From Hirschia maritima DSM 19733 (lineage in GTDB: Bacteria; Pseudomonadota; Alphaproteobacteria; Caulobacterales; Hyphomonadaceae), in assembly GCF_000378345.1 (NCBI RefSeq), contig NZ_KB899544.1:434001-498000 (forward strand): a stretch of DNA of 64,000 nt. Direction: 5' to 3'. Made by a program: the position numbers and the translations under genes. Positions 44,851 through 54,493 of this stretch are shown here, one piece after another. Under the pieces are notes generated by a model, which was not told where the DNA came from, did not search any database, and saw only the letters and a program-made list of their open reading frames with translations. Within the stretch, counting starts at the first letter, position 1; every line of letters begins with the position of its first letter.

Positions 44851-46077
44851 ATGACTGAAGCATTAGGCGCTCCCAAAGCGCTCAATAGCGATGTGCTGGA
44901 TTCTATGACAGATATCTTAGCCGGCGCTGATCTTGATCTTGGATTTGATAAACCACGCAGTGAAACACGCGTTGTCGCTGCCATGTCTGGCGGAGTAGAC
45001 TCAACCGTTGTGGCTGCTTTGTTGCACCATGCCGGCTATGATGTGGTTGGCGTGACCCTGCAGTTATATGATCACGGTGCTGCCTTAAAAAAGCAGGGGG
45101 CTTGTTGTGCTGGACAAGACATTCACGATGCACGACGCGCCTGTGATGCATTGGGAATTCCGCATTATGTGCTGGATTATGAGAGCCGTTTCAAAGAACA
45201 AGTTATGGAAGATTTTGCAGATACATATCTAGCGGGATCTACGCCTATTCCATGTGTACGTTGCAACCAAACTGTGAAATTTAGAGATTTGCTGGAAACC
45301 TCAAAAGATCTTGGTGCCGATTGTATGGCAACGGGCCATTATATCCGGCGTGTAATGGGGGGTGATGGGCCAGAGTTGGCGCGCGCTGAAGACGCTGATA
45401 AGGATCAATCATATTTCTTGTTTGCCACAACACATGAGCAATTGGATTATTTGCGTTTTCCACTAGGTGGCATGAATAAAGATGCTACTCGCAAAGTGGC
45501 GTCTGCGCTTGGGCTTGAAGTGGCGTCAAAGCCAGATAGTCAGGATATTTGCTTTGTGCCGGATGGAAAATACACGGCTATCGTAGAAAAATTGCGTCCC
45601 GGATCGGGCCGGAAGGGCGAGATTGTTCATATGGATGGCCGCGTGTTGGGGCAACATGAAGGTGTGATTAAATACACGGTTGGTCAACGTCGTGGTCTAG
45701 GGGTCGCAACGGGCGAGCCAATTTATGTGGTCAAAATTGATGCAGCTAATCGGCAGGTCATTGTTGGTCCGCGTGAGGCCTTAGAAACACGTGCTCTAAG
45801 CATGGGCGAAAGTAATTGGCTCGGCACGCAAACATTACAAGAAGCGTGTGAAGCAAAAACACCAGCCTTGGCGCGTGTGCGATCTACGCGTCCGCCAAAG
45901 TCTGGTTATATGACACTCGTCAATGGTCAGCCGGGATTTTGGTTTGACGATGCTGAAGAGGGCGTAGCCCCAGGGCAAGCCTGTGTTCTGTATTCCACAG
46001 GTGATGCCTCGCGCGTCCTCGGCGGCGGCTTTATCACAGGAACCGTCTCAGCATATGAGGCGGATCGAGAAGCTTAG
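44851..46077 (+). CDS. mnmA: tRNA-specific 2-thiouridylase MnmA
   Basis: A 408-residue enzyme that adds sulfur to uridine 34 of Lys, Glu and Gln tRNAs. P-loop [13 protein letters not shown] near residue 46, catalytic cysteines in IPCVRCNQ (about 134) and [11 protein letters not shown] (about 231). A ~40-residue N-terminal extension ([20 protein letters not shown]) is longer than in Escherichia coli, as in related alphaproteobacteria. GAGAGGA precedes ATG 44851. Stop overlaps the convergent gene by 4 bases. Confidence 0.95.
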   Translation: MTEALGAPKALNSDVLDSMTDILAGADLDLGFDKPRSETRVVAAMSGGVDSTVVAALLHHAGYDVVGVTLQLYDHGAALKKQGACCAGQDIHDARRACDALGIPHYVLDYESRFKEQVMEDFADTYLAGSTPIPCVRCNQTVKFRDLLETSKDLGADCMATGHYIRRVMGGDGPELARAEDADKDQSYFLFATTHEQLDYLRFPLGGMNKDATRKVASALGLEVASKPDSQDICFVPDGKYTAIVEKLRPGSGRKGEIVHMDGRVLGQHEGVIKYTVGQRRGLGVATGEPIYVVKIDAANRQVIVGPREALETRALSMGESNWLGTQTLQEACEAKTPALARVRSTRPPKSGYMTLVNGQPGFWFDDAEEGVAPGQACVLYSTGDASRVLGGGFITGTVSAYEADREA

Positions 46078-46514
46078 TCTTCGCTAGGTTTTGCTTTTTC
46101 TAGAAGGCGGCGGGTGATTGTTTTCGTCGTCTTTTGGGCGACTGCTTGTGATGGCAGGATGACTTGGATGTAGCCCGCTGGCGCAGCTTTATCATCATAG
46201 ATTTGATCGGTTTCGATGATGATGTCGTATTGGCCTTGCAAGATGACACAAGCATTCTTGGCCAAAGAAGAGGATGCGCCTTTGCCATCGACATGGACGG
46301 TTATTGTCTCTGGTTCACCGCGATCATAGCAAACCTCAGCAAAATAAGGGCGCGGTTTGAAATGCTTGTTTGGTTTATCAGGTGTGCCAGCCGCATTTAC
46401 CACGCTGGTTTCAATAGCGCCTGCCGAACTCCACTTGCTACGGATAGTCGTGTCGCCAAAAGCAGGAGCAGTTAGCGAGACGCTGGCGAGTATAAAAGCA
46501 AACAAAACGCGCAT
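46074..46514 (-). CDS. Secreted hypothetical protein
   Basis: A 146-residue protein with a clear Sec signal peptide ([16 protein letters not shown]; cleavage near residue 20). The mature part is small, mixed alpha/beta, with two cysteines ([18 protein letters not shown]) that may form a disulfide. No family is recognised. Likely periplasmic. Its stop overlaps the mnmA stop by 4 bases; no operon partner on its strand upstream. Confidence 0.65.
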   Translation of the reverse strand: MRVLFAFILASVSLTAPAFGDTTIRSKWSSAGAIETSVVNAAGTPDKPNKHFKPRPYFAEVCYDRGEPETITVHVDGKGASSSLAKNACVILQGQYDIIIETDQIYDDKAAPAGYIQVILPSQAVAQKTTKTITRRLLEKAKPSED

Positions 46515-46590
46515 AAGAAATTCCTAGCTTGATCAATTGGCTGTTTTTCTAGGCGGTGTGTTAAGCGGAATTATGGCAAAGTACCAGAAA

Positions 46591-47214
46591 TTATTCGCTG
46601 AATCCTGCATATCTTCCAGGTTTGTGATTGATTGCAATGATGACATTGAGAACAAATGCACCAAGGATTGAAACGAGTACTTGTTTCCATGGCAAAACAA
46701 AGAAGCCAGAGCAAAGAATAATAGTATCAAAACCGAGCATGAAATAGCCGGCTCGCATGATTTTCTTGTCTTGCAGAAATTGCGCAAGAATACTTGAACC
46801 ACCAACACCTGCCCTATGTCTAAACAGGAATATCATCCCTGCACCGATGACAGTTCCTCCAACGACAGAAGAGAATATTGGATCAACTGAAGAAATATCG
46901 ATCCAAAGAGAAAAGACTTTGGAAAATAGAGATATCAAAGCGACAGCCATGAATGTTTTGACTGTGAAGAGCCAGCCCATTCTCATTAATGACAAAGCGT
47001 AGAACGGAATATTCACGCAAAAGAAAATCAATCCGAAATTCCATCCAGTCGCGTATTCAATCAAAAGAGAGAGACCAGCCAGACCTCCCGTATAGATTTG
47101 CGCTTCAAGGTAGAGCACCACTCCGAGGCTAACCATTGCTGTGCCTGCGAGCAAAGCGTGGAAATCTTCGAAGATTGTATGGCGAAGTGGTAGCTCTTTT
47201 GATTTTGGATGCAT
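46591..47214 (-). CDS. YitT-family (DUF161) membrane protein
   Basis: A 207-residue protein with five to six membrane helices. The hallmark IYTGGLAGLSLLIEYATGW near residue 40 and GGTVIGAGMIFLFRHRAGVG match the first half of YitT. The C-terminal DUF2179 domain usually found in YitT is absent, so this is the short form. Function unknown (possible transporter). Single gene. Confidence 0.8.
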   Translation of the reverse strand: MHPKSKELPLRHTIFEDFHALLAGTAMVSLGVVLYLEAQIYTGGLAGLSLLIEYATGWNFGLIFFCVNIPFYALSLMRMGWLFTVKTFMAVALISLFSKVFSLWIDISSVDPIFSSVVGGTVIGAGMIFLFRHRAGVGGSSILAQFLQDKKIMRAGYFMLGFDTIILCSGFFVLPWKQVLVSILGAFVLNVIIAINHKPGRYAGFSE

Positions 47215-47422
47215 TTTGCTCTTTGTTTCAGAATTAAGGTTGGAAGGATTTTAGAATATTCCAAAATTCGACTTTAGAACCAAAAAAGTATATAAATTCG
47301 AATAAAATTTCTGTCGATTTGTGTTGCTAATCACTTAGTCTAGTTGACTTTAAACTCCAATAGGCGTTTGTTGCAACGCAGCAATGAAAATATAGGACAG
47401 TAAAGAACTGTGGAGGGACATT

Positions 47423-48598
47423 ATGAGTGATTCAGTAGTGATTGTGGGCATGGCTCGCACGCCAATGGGCGGACTTCTAGGTGATTTGTCTGCGGTGTCA
47501 GCGAATGAGCTGGGTGCCGTAGCGATCAAAGGTGCCTTGGAAGATGCTGGTGTAAAAGGTGAAGACGTCCAAGAAGTTATTATGGGTAATTGTCTACCTG
47601 GTGGGCAAGGGCAGGCTCCGGCGCGTCAATCTGTGATCAAGGCTGATATGCCTCAAGATGTTGAAGCAACAACTATCAACAAAATGTGTGGGTCTGGGAT
47701 GCAAGCCGCTGTGATGGGACGCAATGCATTGTTGGCGGGTGAAGCTGACGTTGTTGTTGTGGGTGGTATGGAAAGCATGACAAATGCGCCGCACATGATT
47801 TCCATGCGGAGTGGGCATAAATATGGTCACGGTACAACTATCGATCACATGGCAAAAGATGGTCTTGAGGACGCTTATGAGGGCGGTCCAATGGGAAATT
47901 TTGCAGACATGATCGCGGGGGAGTACCAATTCACACGTGAGCAACAGGACGCATATGCTTTGGAGACATTGGCACGTGCACAGGCAGCTTCTACTGAAGG
48001 ACGTTTCAAGCGTGAGATTGCGCCCGTTACGATCAAAACGCGTAAAGGTGAAGTGACTGTTGATGAGGATCAACTGCCTCGTGAAGCGCGTCCAGATAAA
48101 ATTCCGAGCCTGCGTCCTGCTTTCAATAAAGATGGTACTGTGACTGCTGCGAACGCTTCTGCGATTTCAGATGGTGCCGCAGCATTGGTGATGATGAAAG
48201 AATCAGAAGCTGAAAAGCGTGGCTTGAAACCGCTCGCTCGCATTGTTGGGGCAGGTGCTCATGCTCAAGAACCAAAGTACTTCACGACTGCTCCGGTTCC
48301 TGCGATGAAGAAAGCACTGGATAAAGCCGGCTGGAATGTTGATGATGTTGATCTTTGGGAGATTAACGAGGCTTTTGCTGTCGTGCCAATGATTGCGATG
48401 AAGGAACTTGGCATTTCACATGACAAAGTGAATGTGAATGGTGGTGCATGTGCACTGGGTCACCCGATTGGAGCTTCAGGTGCGCGTGTTGTGGTGACAC
48501 TTTTGAATGCAATGGAACAAAAAGGTGTGTCCAAAGGTGTTGCTTCACTATGTATCGGTGGTGGTGAGGGAATCGCCTTGGCAGTTGAGCGCGTATAA
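47423..48598 (+). CDS. Acetyl-CoA acetyltransferase (thiolase)
   Basis: A 391-residue thiolase. Nucleophile cysteine in [15 protein letters not shown] (about residue 89), catalytic histidine in [14 protein letters not shown] (about 348), and second cysteine in SLCIGGGEG (about 378). The standard length and motifs fit biosynthetic acetoacetyl-CoA thiolase (PhaA/AtoB type) or 3-ketoacyl-CoA thiolase; with no polyhydroxybutyrate or beta-oxidation neighbours, the two cannot be told apart. GGAGG precedes ATG 47423. Terminator follows. Confidence 0.93.
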   Translation: MSDSVVIVGMARTPMGGLLGDLSAVSANELGAVAIKGALEDAGVKGEDVQEVIMGNCLPGGQGQAPARQSVIKADMPQDVEATTINKMCGSGMQAAVMGRNALLAGEADVVVVGGMESMTNAPHMISMRSGHKYGHGTTIDHMAKDGLEDAYEGGPMGNFADMIAGEYQFTREQQDAYALETLARAQAASTEGRFKREIAPVTIKTRKGEVTVDEDQLPREARPDKIPSLRPAFNKDGTVTAANASAISDGAAALVMMKESEAEKRGLKPLARIVGAGAHAQEPKYFTTAPVPAMKKALDKAGWNVDDVDLWEINEAFAVVPMIAMKELGISHDKVNVNGGACALGHPIGASGARVVVTLLNAMEQKGVSKGVASLCIGGGEGIALAVERV

Positions 48599-48618
48599 TT
48601 CAGATATAGAAGAACAAC

Positions 48619-48657
48619 AAAAAAGCCCGCACTGCTATTATTGAGTGCGGGCTTTTT
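48619..48657. terminator. Terminator between thiolase and Lrp-type genes
   Basis: Perfect stem AAAAGCCCGCACT with AGTGCGGGCTTTT and loop GCTATTATTG. A/T tracts on both sides suit the convergent pair. Confidence 0.92.
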
Positions 48658-48676
48658 ATTTAAGAATGTTTTCTTG

Positions 48677-49189
48677 CTATTCAGAAACGTCAGTTTTGTT
48701 GTCTGATATGAATGGAGAGATTAGACCAAGTGGTGCTGAAGTTGTTCTTTTAGCGACATTTACAACAATTCTTGACTGAATATCAGAGACCAAACCAAGT
48801 CCTAAAAGTTTGTCACGTAAGAAATTATCATAGGCGTGAATGTCTGTTGTAATGATGCGGATGAAGTAATCTACAGCTCCGGTAATTGTTATACATTCAA
48901 CGACTTCCGGCCAATCTGACACTGCTCGTTCAAAAGCCTCCAGATTCTCCCTGGACGGAAGGGAGAGTTTTACATTTGCTATAACCTCAAATCCCAATCC
49001 AAGTTTTGCGTGATTAAGCAGAGTAACGCGGCGTTCAATGAGCCCTTGCTCTTCCATGCGCTTGATACGGCGCCAGCATGGAGAAGAGGAGAGGCCAACT
49101 GCATCTGCAATATCGGCAACAGACATACCTGCATCACGTTGGATCAGGTCTAGGATTTTTGCATCAATGGAATCAAGGTCAAGCGACAT
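48677..49189 (-). CDS. Lrp/AsnC-family transcriptional regulator
   Basis: A 170-residue protein. N-terminal winged helix (IDAKILDLIQRDAGMSVADI, then VGLSSSPCWRRIKRMEEQGL) and C-terminal RAM/ligand-binding domain (EVIANVKLSLPSRENLEAF; ECITITGAVDYFIRI). Lrp proteins form octamers and respond to amino acids. This one ends with an unusual polar tail (SDNKTDVSE). No specific target visible; single gene convergent with the thiolase. Confidence 0.9.
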   Translation of the reverse strand: MSLDLDSIDAKILDLIQRDAGMSVADIADAVGLSSSPCWRRIKRMEEQGLIERRVTLLNHAKLGLGFEVIANVKLSLPSRENLEAFERAVSDWPEVVECITITGAVDYFIRIITTDIHAYDNFLRDKLLGLGLVSDIQSRIVVNVAKRTTSAPLGLISPFISDNKTDVSE

Positions 49190-49515
49190 GAGTATTCTAA
49201 CAATCCCTATTATTCTGGTTTTTATTACCCCACCTTCTAGTTAAAACAGGGGGGTATGTCAAACAAAATTGCTTAAAATAGAATTTTCAAGAAAAACAAG
49301 TGTAGAGAAATACACGATAAGCCTGTCTGCACAGGTGTCGTGTGTTGATAAATTAATATTGAAATGATGGAAAAGTAAATTGTCATTTCGGTAGGAGTAT
49401 AAATTAGAAAGGAGAGATGGCTGTAATTTTCTGAAAAATGAATTGGCTTTTTGACGAACATCTATATCTCTTAGAAGAGATTATTTGTTAACCATAAAAA
49501 GCTGAGGAAAAAGCC
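49190..49515. other. Gene-free gap with a dyad and a TTAACCAT site upstream of the DUF2959 gene
   Basis: This 326-base gap holds no convincing gene. Near its right end ATCTCTT-AG-AAGAGAT (49466-49481) is a 7-bp inverted repeat, and TTAACCAT (49488-49495), a half-site type seen in CtrA motifs, lies 20 bases before the ATG at 49516. Both may control the lipoprotein gene. The rest is A/T-rich and I see nothing in it. Confidence 0.4.
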
Positions 49516-50190
49516 ATGAAAAGCAATTCAGCAATCCGAGCGGGATTATTGTCTGTAACAATTCTTGCAACAAGCGTAATCGGTGGTTGTGCGTCAGCCT
49601 ATTATGATACCATTGAAACGCTGACAGGAATGGAAAAACGCGACTTATTGGTAGAGCGCGTTGTGAAAGCGGCAGCGTCACAAGAAGAAGCTAAAGAAGA
49701 GTTTGTTTCTGCTTTGGATGCATTCCGTGCAGTTGTTGACATTGACGGCGGTGAACTTGAAGCAACTTATGATCGTTTGAATGCGTCATATGAAAGTGCA
49801 GAAAAAGAAGCGGATCGCGTTAGAACACGAGTAAAAGATGTTCAGATCGTTGCACGTGATTTGTTTAAAGAATGGCGTAAAGAGTTAGATCAATATTCTT
49901 CCGCTTCTTTGCGTGCAACCAGTGAACGCCAATTACGCGAAACTGAGCAACGCTATGAAGAGTTAGAGCGTCGCATGCAAAAAGCATCTTCTTCTATGGA
50001 TCCTGTGTTGGCGGTGTTTAAAGACCGTGTTTTATATTTAAAACACAATCTAAACTCTCGTGCGATCGCTGCCTTGGAAGGTGAAGCAGAACAAATTGAG
50101 ACAGATGTGTCCGCATTGATTGCTGACATGGAGCGCTCAATTGCTGAAGCTGATGCTTTCATAAAAGACATGCGCGGTGAGACAGCCTAA
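49516..50190 (+). CDS. DUF2959-family coiled-coil lipoprotein
   Basis: A 224-residue protein with lipoprotein signal (VIGGCAS; cysteine 25), then YYDTIETLTGMEKRDLLVER, characteristic of DUF2959. The remainder is almost wholly charged alpha helix with coiled-coil pattern (about 45-220). Function unknown; should be membrane-anchored and face the periplasm. SD GAGGA precedes ATG. The palindrome and TTAACCAT site upstream suggest regulated expression. Single gene before a tRNA gene. Confidence 0.85.
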   Translation: MKSNSAIRAGLLSVTILATSVIGGCASAYYDTIETLTGMEKRDLLVERVVKAAASQEEAKEEFVSALDAFRAVVDIDGGELEATYDRLNASYESAEKEADRVRTRVKDVQIVARDLFKEWRKELDQYSSASLRATSERQLRETEQRYEELERRMQKASSSMDPVLAVFKDRVLYLKHNLNSRAIAALEGEAEQIETDVSALIADMERSIAEADAFIKDMRGETA

Positions 50191-50365
50191 TTCTATTAAA
50201 AATAGAGATTTGTCTTTGTTAAAAGCGGTAAGTTTGACTGAGTTAACGATAAAAATAAAAAAGGCTGATTTTCCTTTAAATCATGTCTTGTCTAGTTAGC
50301 TTAGTCAGACTATAAGCGCCGTTTCCGCAAACAATAAGCTTATATTGTTTGTATTTTGAGAAGTT

Positions 50366-50442
50366 GGTCAGGTAGCTCAGCTGGTTAGAGCGCAGGACTC
50401 ATAATCCTGAGGTCGAGAGTTCAAGTCTCTCTCTGACCACCA
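50366..50442 (+). tRNA. tRNA with CAU anticodon (Met, elongator; Ile2 possible)
   Basis: A 77-base cloverleaf: acceptor GGTCAGG pairing with TCTGACC (the seventh pair G-T), D-arm with TAGCTCAG...GGTTAGAGC, anticodon CAT at 50400-50402 within GGACT-CAT-AATCC, T-loop TTCAAGT, encoded CCA at the 3' end. A CAU tRNA may be elongator Met or, with lysidine, Ile2. The first acceptor pair is G1-C72, so it is not the initiator. Confidence 0.93.
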
Positions 50443-50558
50443 ACTCAACTCAGTTAAAATAATCGTGAAAATAGCGCTGCCATTTTGCTCAATAACATCT
50501 GTATTGAGCATTTAGCTTTCAAAATTTACATTCGATGGATGGTTGGTGCGCGCTATTC

Positions 50559-50828
50559 TTAAAATAGCGATTTAGCGAGAAATATGATGCCGCTCCAAAG
50601 GGTGAGAGAGGCAGCAATGGCAAAGCCAAGAGATTTGTAAGCAGGCCACTTATCTATCTGAATATCTGGGTTGTGAGATGTTTTGCTATGCCGTGCTCTA
50701 AACTGAATGACATTTGAAGAATTATCTTGATAGATCCCTGTGTGGGGATCGAAAAAGCCAGCAACATTGTTGCTTTCCGCCTTTAACTGACGATTTTTAT
50801 ATTCGGGCGTTTCGCTCCCAAGTGACAT
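50559..50828 (-). CDS. Small hypothetical protein with one C-terminal membrane helix
   Basis: An 89-residue protein. Polar N-terminal part with VAGFFDPHTGIYQDNSSNVI, then one hydrophobic segment at 68-88 (LGFAIAASLTLWSGIIFLAK). This tail-anchor-like layout suggests a cytoplasmic domain held at the membrane. AAAGG lies 9 bases before ATG. No family recognised. Single gene between the tRNA and a structured gap. Confidence 0.55.
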   Translation of the reverse strand: MSLGSETPEYKNRQLKAESNNVAGFFDPHTGIYQDNSSNVIQFRARHSKTSHNPDIQIDKWPAYKSLGFAIAASLTLWSGIIFLAKSLF

Positions 50829-51120
50829 AGGTTTTACCTTTTATATGTCTTATTGTTATACTTAACCATAAAGGCAAGTTGGGTAATCTTTAACCAAGCA
50901 ATTGCTTATGAAAAGTGGGTTTACTGAATAAAACTGAAACTCATTGATTTTATTAGAAAAATAATTTCACAAAATTGTGTCTTGCGGCATTAAGCTGCGT
51001 TTTGCTGCTGTTATCTATACAAAATGATCAATAAGAGAGGATTCTGCAATTGGAATAATGCGAGAGATTTGCGAAGGAATAGGGTAAATATTTATAAAAA
51101 ACCTATTTTTGTTAACCTTT

Positions 51121-51389
51121 GCTCAATCTTGAGGTGTTTATATCCATCCGAGCCAAACAGAAATCCTGCAATTTCTGCTTCGCTTGCAAATGTGTGACGG
51201 AGTGCCCCCTCTCTGCGTCATGCTTGAGTATCGCGTGGTTTAGGATTGCATCTGCAGTCTTCTCACCCTCACCCCTCAGTGTGGGTGCAATCCGAGGCCA
51301 AGCACAATTTATTTGCTTAATACTCTAAACCTCCCCAACCGCTCGTTCTGCTACCCCCAGAATGGGCGGTCTTGGTTTGTGAGGGGGAA
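51121..51389. ncRNA. Candidate structured non-coding RNA or repeat region
   Basis: The gap 50829-51389 (560 bases) has no convincing gene. Its first 290 bases are A/T-rich. The rest is clearly richer in G+C and full of hairpins: CAGAAAT-CCTGCA-ATTTCTG (51158-51177, perfect), an imperfect GACG/CGTC stem near 51200-51220, and a long GGATTGCA/TGCAATCC pair enclosing ACCCTCAC/GTGTGGGT (about 51243-51291). It does not match 6S, SRP or RNase P as I know them. Either strand is possible. Confidence 0.35.
51338..51370. repeat. REP-like palindrome beside pgsA
   Basis: ACCGCTCGTTCT and AGAATGGGCGGT (10 of 12 positions complementary, the other two G-T) enclose CCCCC, with an outer CTCCCC/GGGGG pair. It lies 20 bases beyond the pgsA stop. 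It may be a terminator without T tract, or one copy of a dispersed palindrome; only one copy is visible here. Confidence 0.35.
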
Positions 51390-52043
51390 TTAGTCTGGTT
51401 GAGAAGCGGATTTGGCGGTTAAGTAACCTAGTCCAGTGATAGCAGATAGCAGTGCTGCTAAACATAGGATAACAATCCAACTCCAATGTAATAGAGTAGA
51501 AGCACCAATCCACGGAAGTGCCATAAATATTGGCATTGCTACAGCAATGAGCTCTAAGGCTGTTTTGTACTTTGCAAGGACTGAAACAGGTGCGCCTTCA
51601 CCATCAGGAGCCAAGAGACGCAGAATTGTAATGAACACATCGCGGCCAACTATAACAAGGGTTGGTATCAATATAAGATATTCAAATTCACCTTGAGCAT
51701 ATCGTGTCATTCCTACAAATGTAAGAAGAGGTAGGGCAACCAAGGCTTTGTCAGCTATAGGGTCCAGAATACGGCCAAATTTAGAATGCGCATCTAAAGC
51801 ACGTGCAGCTATTCCATCAAACAAATCTGTAAATGCAGCAAATACAAATAGACCGGCTGCCCAAATCTGATATTTCGTGCCTAACGCTTGTGCCTCTGCA
51901 ATCATCTCTGGAGTGTTGGAAAGTGCATTAGGTCCAAATTGAGCAAAGTGAGGAATGGAAAAGCCTTTCCACATCAGCCATGCGATGACAGGTGCAAGTA
52001 AAAATCGCGCAAGTGTTAGCGCGTTTGGAATCAGTTTTAGCAT
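51390..52043 (-). CDS. pgsA: CDP-diacylglycerol--glycerol-3-phosphate phosphatidyltransferase
   Basis: A 217-residue membrane enzyme for phosphatidylglycerol synthesis. The CDP-alcohol phosphotransferase motif is complete: DLFDGIAARALDAHSKFGR then ILDPIADK (D-G-x2-A-R-x8-G-x3-D-x3-D). About five membrane helices. The start at 52043 (MLKLIPNALTLARFLLAP) fits the family; a 33-residue upstream extension in frame is not family-like. It lies near uvrC, its common neighbour in alphaproteobacteria, but two genes have come between. Confidence 0.92.
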   Translation of the reverse strand: MLKLIPNALTLARFLLAPVIAWLMWKGFSIPHFAQFGPNALSNTPEMIAEAQALGTKYQIWAAGLFVFAAFTDLFDGIAARALDAHSKFGRILDPIADKALVALPLLTFVGMTRYAQGEFEYLILIPTLVIVGRDVFITILRLLAPDGEGAPVSVLAKYKTALELIAVAMPIFMALPWIGASTLLHWSWIVILCLAALLSAITGLGYLTAKSASQPD

Positions 52044-52284
52044 TGGCCCATCCCCGAGCAATTTGTAAATTAAAAAGCTTTGTAGTCCTGATCTCCCCAA
52101 AAGTGTAGAGGGCAATTGTAGCTGATATGGCGTGTAAGGCATAAAGACGCTTTGATTTTGGTTTCAAGCTTTCGGATTTGAACAGGAAGAATCAGAGAGC
52201 CATTCGTTCAGAATTAAGCTTAGTTGCTAATCTTCCCTTATGTGTCATGGTGTGGTTGTGACAGAGTGGTTTGGGAGAGACAGC

Positions 52285-53937
52285 GTGAAAAATTTGCTTT
52301 TGGTATTGTCCGGAGGGCTCTGTCTACTCGGTTGTGAAAATAATCAACGAGAAGAGGAAACATCTGTTCCGACTTCAGAGTTTTTTGATTTGGTGAATAC
52401 ACCTGTCGGTAAAGTTGATTTTAAAACCGGCTGTAATTCCGAGGGGCAAAAGCTAGTAGAGCGCGGTGTCGCTTTGATACATCACATGATGTATGAAGAG
52501 GCTAATTTTGTCTTTGGCATGGCTGACAATGCTGATCCCGATTGTGCGTTGGCGTATTGGGGGCAGGCCATGAGTATAATTAACCCGCTTTGGCCAACCA
52601 CGCCTTCTGACGAACTTCTTCAGCGAGGCAATGAGTTGGTCGCAAAAGGAATGATGCTAGAAAACAAGTCGGAAAGAGAAACAGCATATCTTCAAACGAC
52701 CGCTGCGTATTTCGAAAATGCAGAGAACCGCACTGAAAAAGAGCGTTTAGCTAGCTTTCATGCAGCGTGGGAAAAGCTGGCTAATAGTGCGCCTGAAGAT
52801 TCGGAAGCTAGAATGTTTTATTCATTGGCTTCATTAGCGGTGGCGGACCCAAAAGACAGGTCACTTGCGAAACAAAGAGCGGTTGGCGAAGAATTAGAAT
52901 TGTTTTTGGAAACAAATCCTGATCATCCCGGCGCAATGCACTACCTAATCCACGCATATGATTATCCCGAATTGGCTGAAGAAGCTTTACCTGTCGCTGA
53001 TCACTATGGTGAAATAACTCCGAAAATTCCTCACGCTACGCATATGATGACGCATATCTATACGAGATTGGGCTTATGGGAAAAGGCTATTGAATGGAAT
53101 GATCTCTCTGCTCAATCTGCATTGAGCATTTGCACTGCGACAGGATCTATCAACGGACATTACACACACGCTTTGGACTATTTGGCTTACGCTTATCTTC
53201 AGAAGGCGAATAATGATGCTGTGGTGAATATTTTAGAGAAGTCGCAAGCTCTAAAACCGCCGTATTCGGGTAATCAACATGCTTCGGCCTATGCTTTTTC
53301 GGCAATTCCGGCGCGGTTTGCTTTGGAAAGAAGAGATTGGGAGGCTGCATCAAAGATCGAGCCGCGAGTTCCAGAATCTTTTCCATGGACTGAGGCATAT
53401 GACCCTTATGTTGCGATTTCGCACTTTGCGCGAGCAATTGGGTTGGCTAGGTCTGGTCAACATGAAAATGTTGATAGTGAAATCTCTTCTTTAAAGACAT
53501 TGAAAGAGAATGTCGCAAAAAGAAATGCCTATTGGGCGGAACAGATAGAGGTACAAGTTCAATCAGCTAAAGCGTGGCAATTGTATGCCTCAGGTGATGT
53601 CGAAGAAGGTTTGAGTAGAATGCAAGCCGCAGCTGAGTTAGCTCAAACGACTGAAAAACATCCCATTACTCCGGGCGAAGTGCTTCCTGCGATGGAATTG
53701 TATGGAGATATGTTGATCGATGCAAATCAATATGATGAAGCTTTGTCAGCGTATAAAATATCGTTGGACCGTTCTCCAAATAGGTTGAATAGTTTGTATG
53801 GTGCGGCAAAGGCTGCGGCTGAAAGCGATAAAATAGATGAAGCTATAGCTTTCTATGATGACATTTTACGACTGGCGGACGCAGAAAGCGATATTAATCA
53901 CGCTGTTACTGAAGCACGATTGAAATTAGTAAACTGA
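52285..53937 (+). CDS. TPR-repeat lipoprotein
   Basis: A 550-residue protein with a lipoprotein signal (LCLLGC, cysteine 17) and a mostly helical body with TPR-like units: YEEANFVFGMADNADPDCAL near residue 70, LGLWEKAIEWNDLSAQSAL mid-protein, and YDEALSAYKISLDRSPNRLN near 490. Invariant-looking HHMMYEE, DHPGAMHYLIHAYD and HATHMMTHIYTR stretches are rich in histidine. Function unknown, likely scaffold in the periplasm. GTG 52285 with GGAGAGA upstream fixes the start. Single gene. Confidence 0.75.
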   Translation: MKNLLLVLSGGLCLLGCENNQREEETSVPTSEFFDLVNTPVGKVDFKTGCNSEGQKLVERGVALIHHMMYEEANFVFGMADNADPDCALAYWGQAMSIINPLWPTTPSDELLQRGNELVAKGMMLENKSERETAYLQTTAAYFENAENRTEKERLASFHAAWEKLANSAPEDSEARMFYSLASLAVADPKDRSLAKQRAVGEELELFLETNPDHPGAMHYLIHAYDYPELAEEALPVADHYGEITPKIPHATHMMTHIYTRLGLWEKAIEWNDLSAQSALSICTATGSINGHYTHALDYLAYAYLQKANNDAVVNILEKSQALKPPYSGNQHASAYAFSAIPARFALERRDWEAASKIEPRVPESFPWTEAYDPYVAISHFARAIGLARSGQHENVDSEISSLKTLKENVAKRNAYWAEQIEVQVQSAKAWQLYASGDVEEGLSRMQAAAELAQTTEKHPITPGEVLPAMELYGDMLIDANQYDEALSAYKISLDRSPNRLNSLYGAAKAAAESDKIDEAIAFYDDILRLADAESDINHAVTEARLKLVN

Positions 53938-53987
53938 ATCAGTTTGTTCCACATCGTTCGAATATGAAAATAGCTTATACGACTGTT

Positions 53988-54485
53988 TTAAGATAATTTT
54001 TTATACATGATGTACGCATCAACCATGCCTTGGGTGGCGTGGTTGAACGCTTTGGGGAGGGTGCCTACAATGTCAAATCCCCATCTCTGCCAGAGGCGGA
54101 CAGCGCCAGTGTTGGTAGAGACCACACAATTATATTGCATTGCTGTGTAACCAAGTTCTAGGGCTTTTGACTGTGAGTGCTCACACATCTGGCTTGCCAC
54201 GCCGCGGCCACGCGCTTTGTATCCTGTTATGTAACCACAATTTGCAATATGGGAGAGGCCGCCCATACCGTTTGGCTTCATGAAATAGGTGCCGAGTATG
54301 GTTTCATCACATTCCGCCACGAATGTTTCTTTGTTCTCATCGCACCAAAATGCAAGTGCCTCTTCTTTGTTCCAGTTTGAAGGAAGTGCGTATGTTTCTC
54401 CCGTGCTGAGCACAGGTTCCAATATTTCCCAAATGCGATCTTGGTCTTGGGAGGTGGCGCTTCTAATTGTGACTACTGATGACAT
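53988..54485 (-). CDS. GNAT-family N-acetyltransferase
   Basis: A 165-residue acetyltransferase domain filling the whole protein. Acetyl-CoA site in CGYITGYKARGRGVASQMCE (about residues 83-102; the usual RGxGxG/A), with NTGAVRLWQRWGFDIVGTLP near the C-terminus. Resembles yeast/plant-type GNATs acting on small molecules. Substrate unknown. Eight bases downstream of uvrC on the same strand, probably co-transcribed. Confidence 0.85.
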   Translation of the reverse strand: MSSVVTIRSATSQDQDRIWEILEPVLSTGETYALPSNWNKEEALAFWCDENKETFVAECDETILGTYFMKPNGMGGLSHIANCGYITGYKARGRGVASQMCEHSQSKALELGYTAMQYNCVVSTNTGAVRLWQRWGFDIVGTLPKAFNHATQGMVDAYIMYKKLS

Positions 54486-54493
54486 TGCGTGTC

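Noticed and set aside
48363-48548. Minus-strand frames inside the thiolase gene and similar antisense frames in priA, flhA, flgK and uvrC
   Set aside because: All lie within strongly supported genes, lack ribosome binding sites and show no domain pattern.
51119-51328. Open frame of 69 codons in the pgsA-side gap
   Set aside because: It crosses several hairpins, has an odd cysteine/serine composition and no ribosome binding site.
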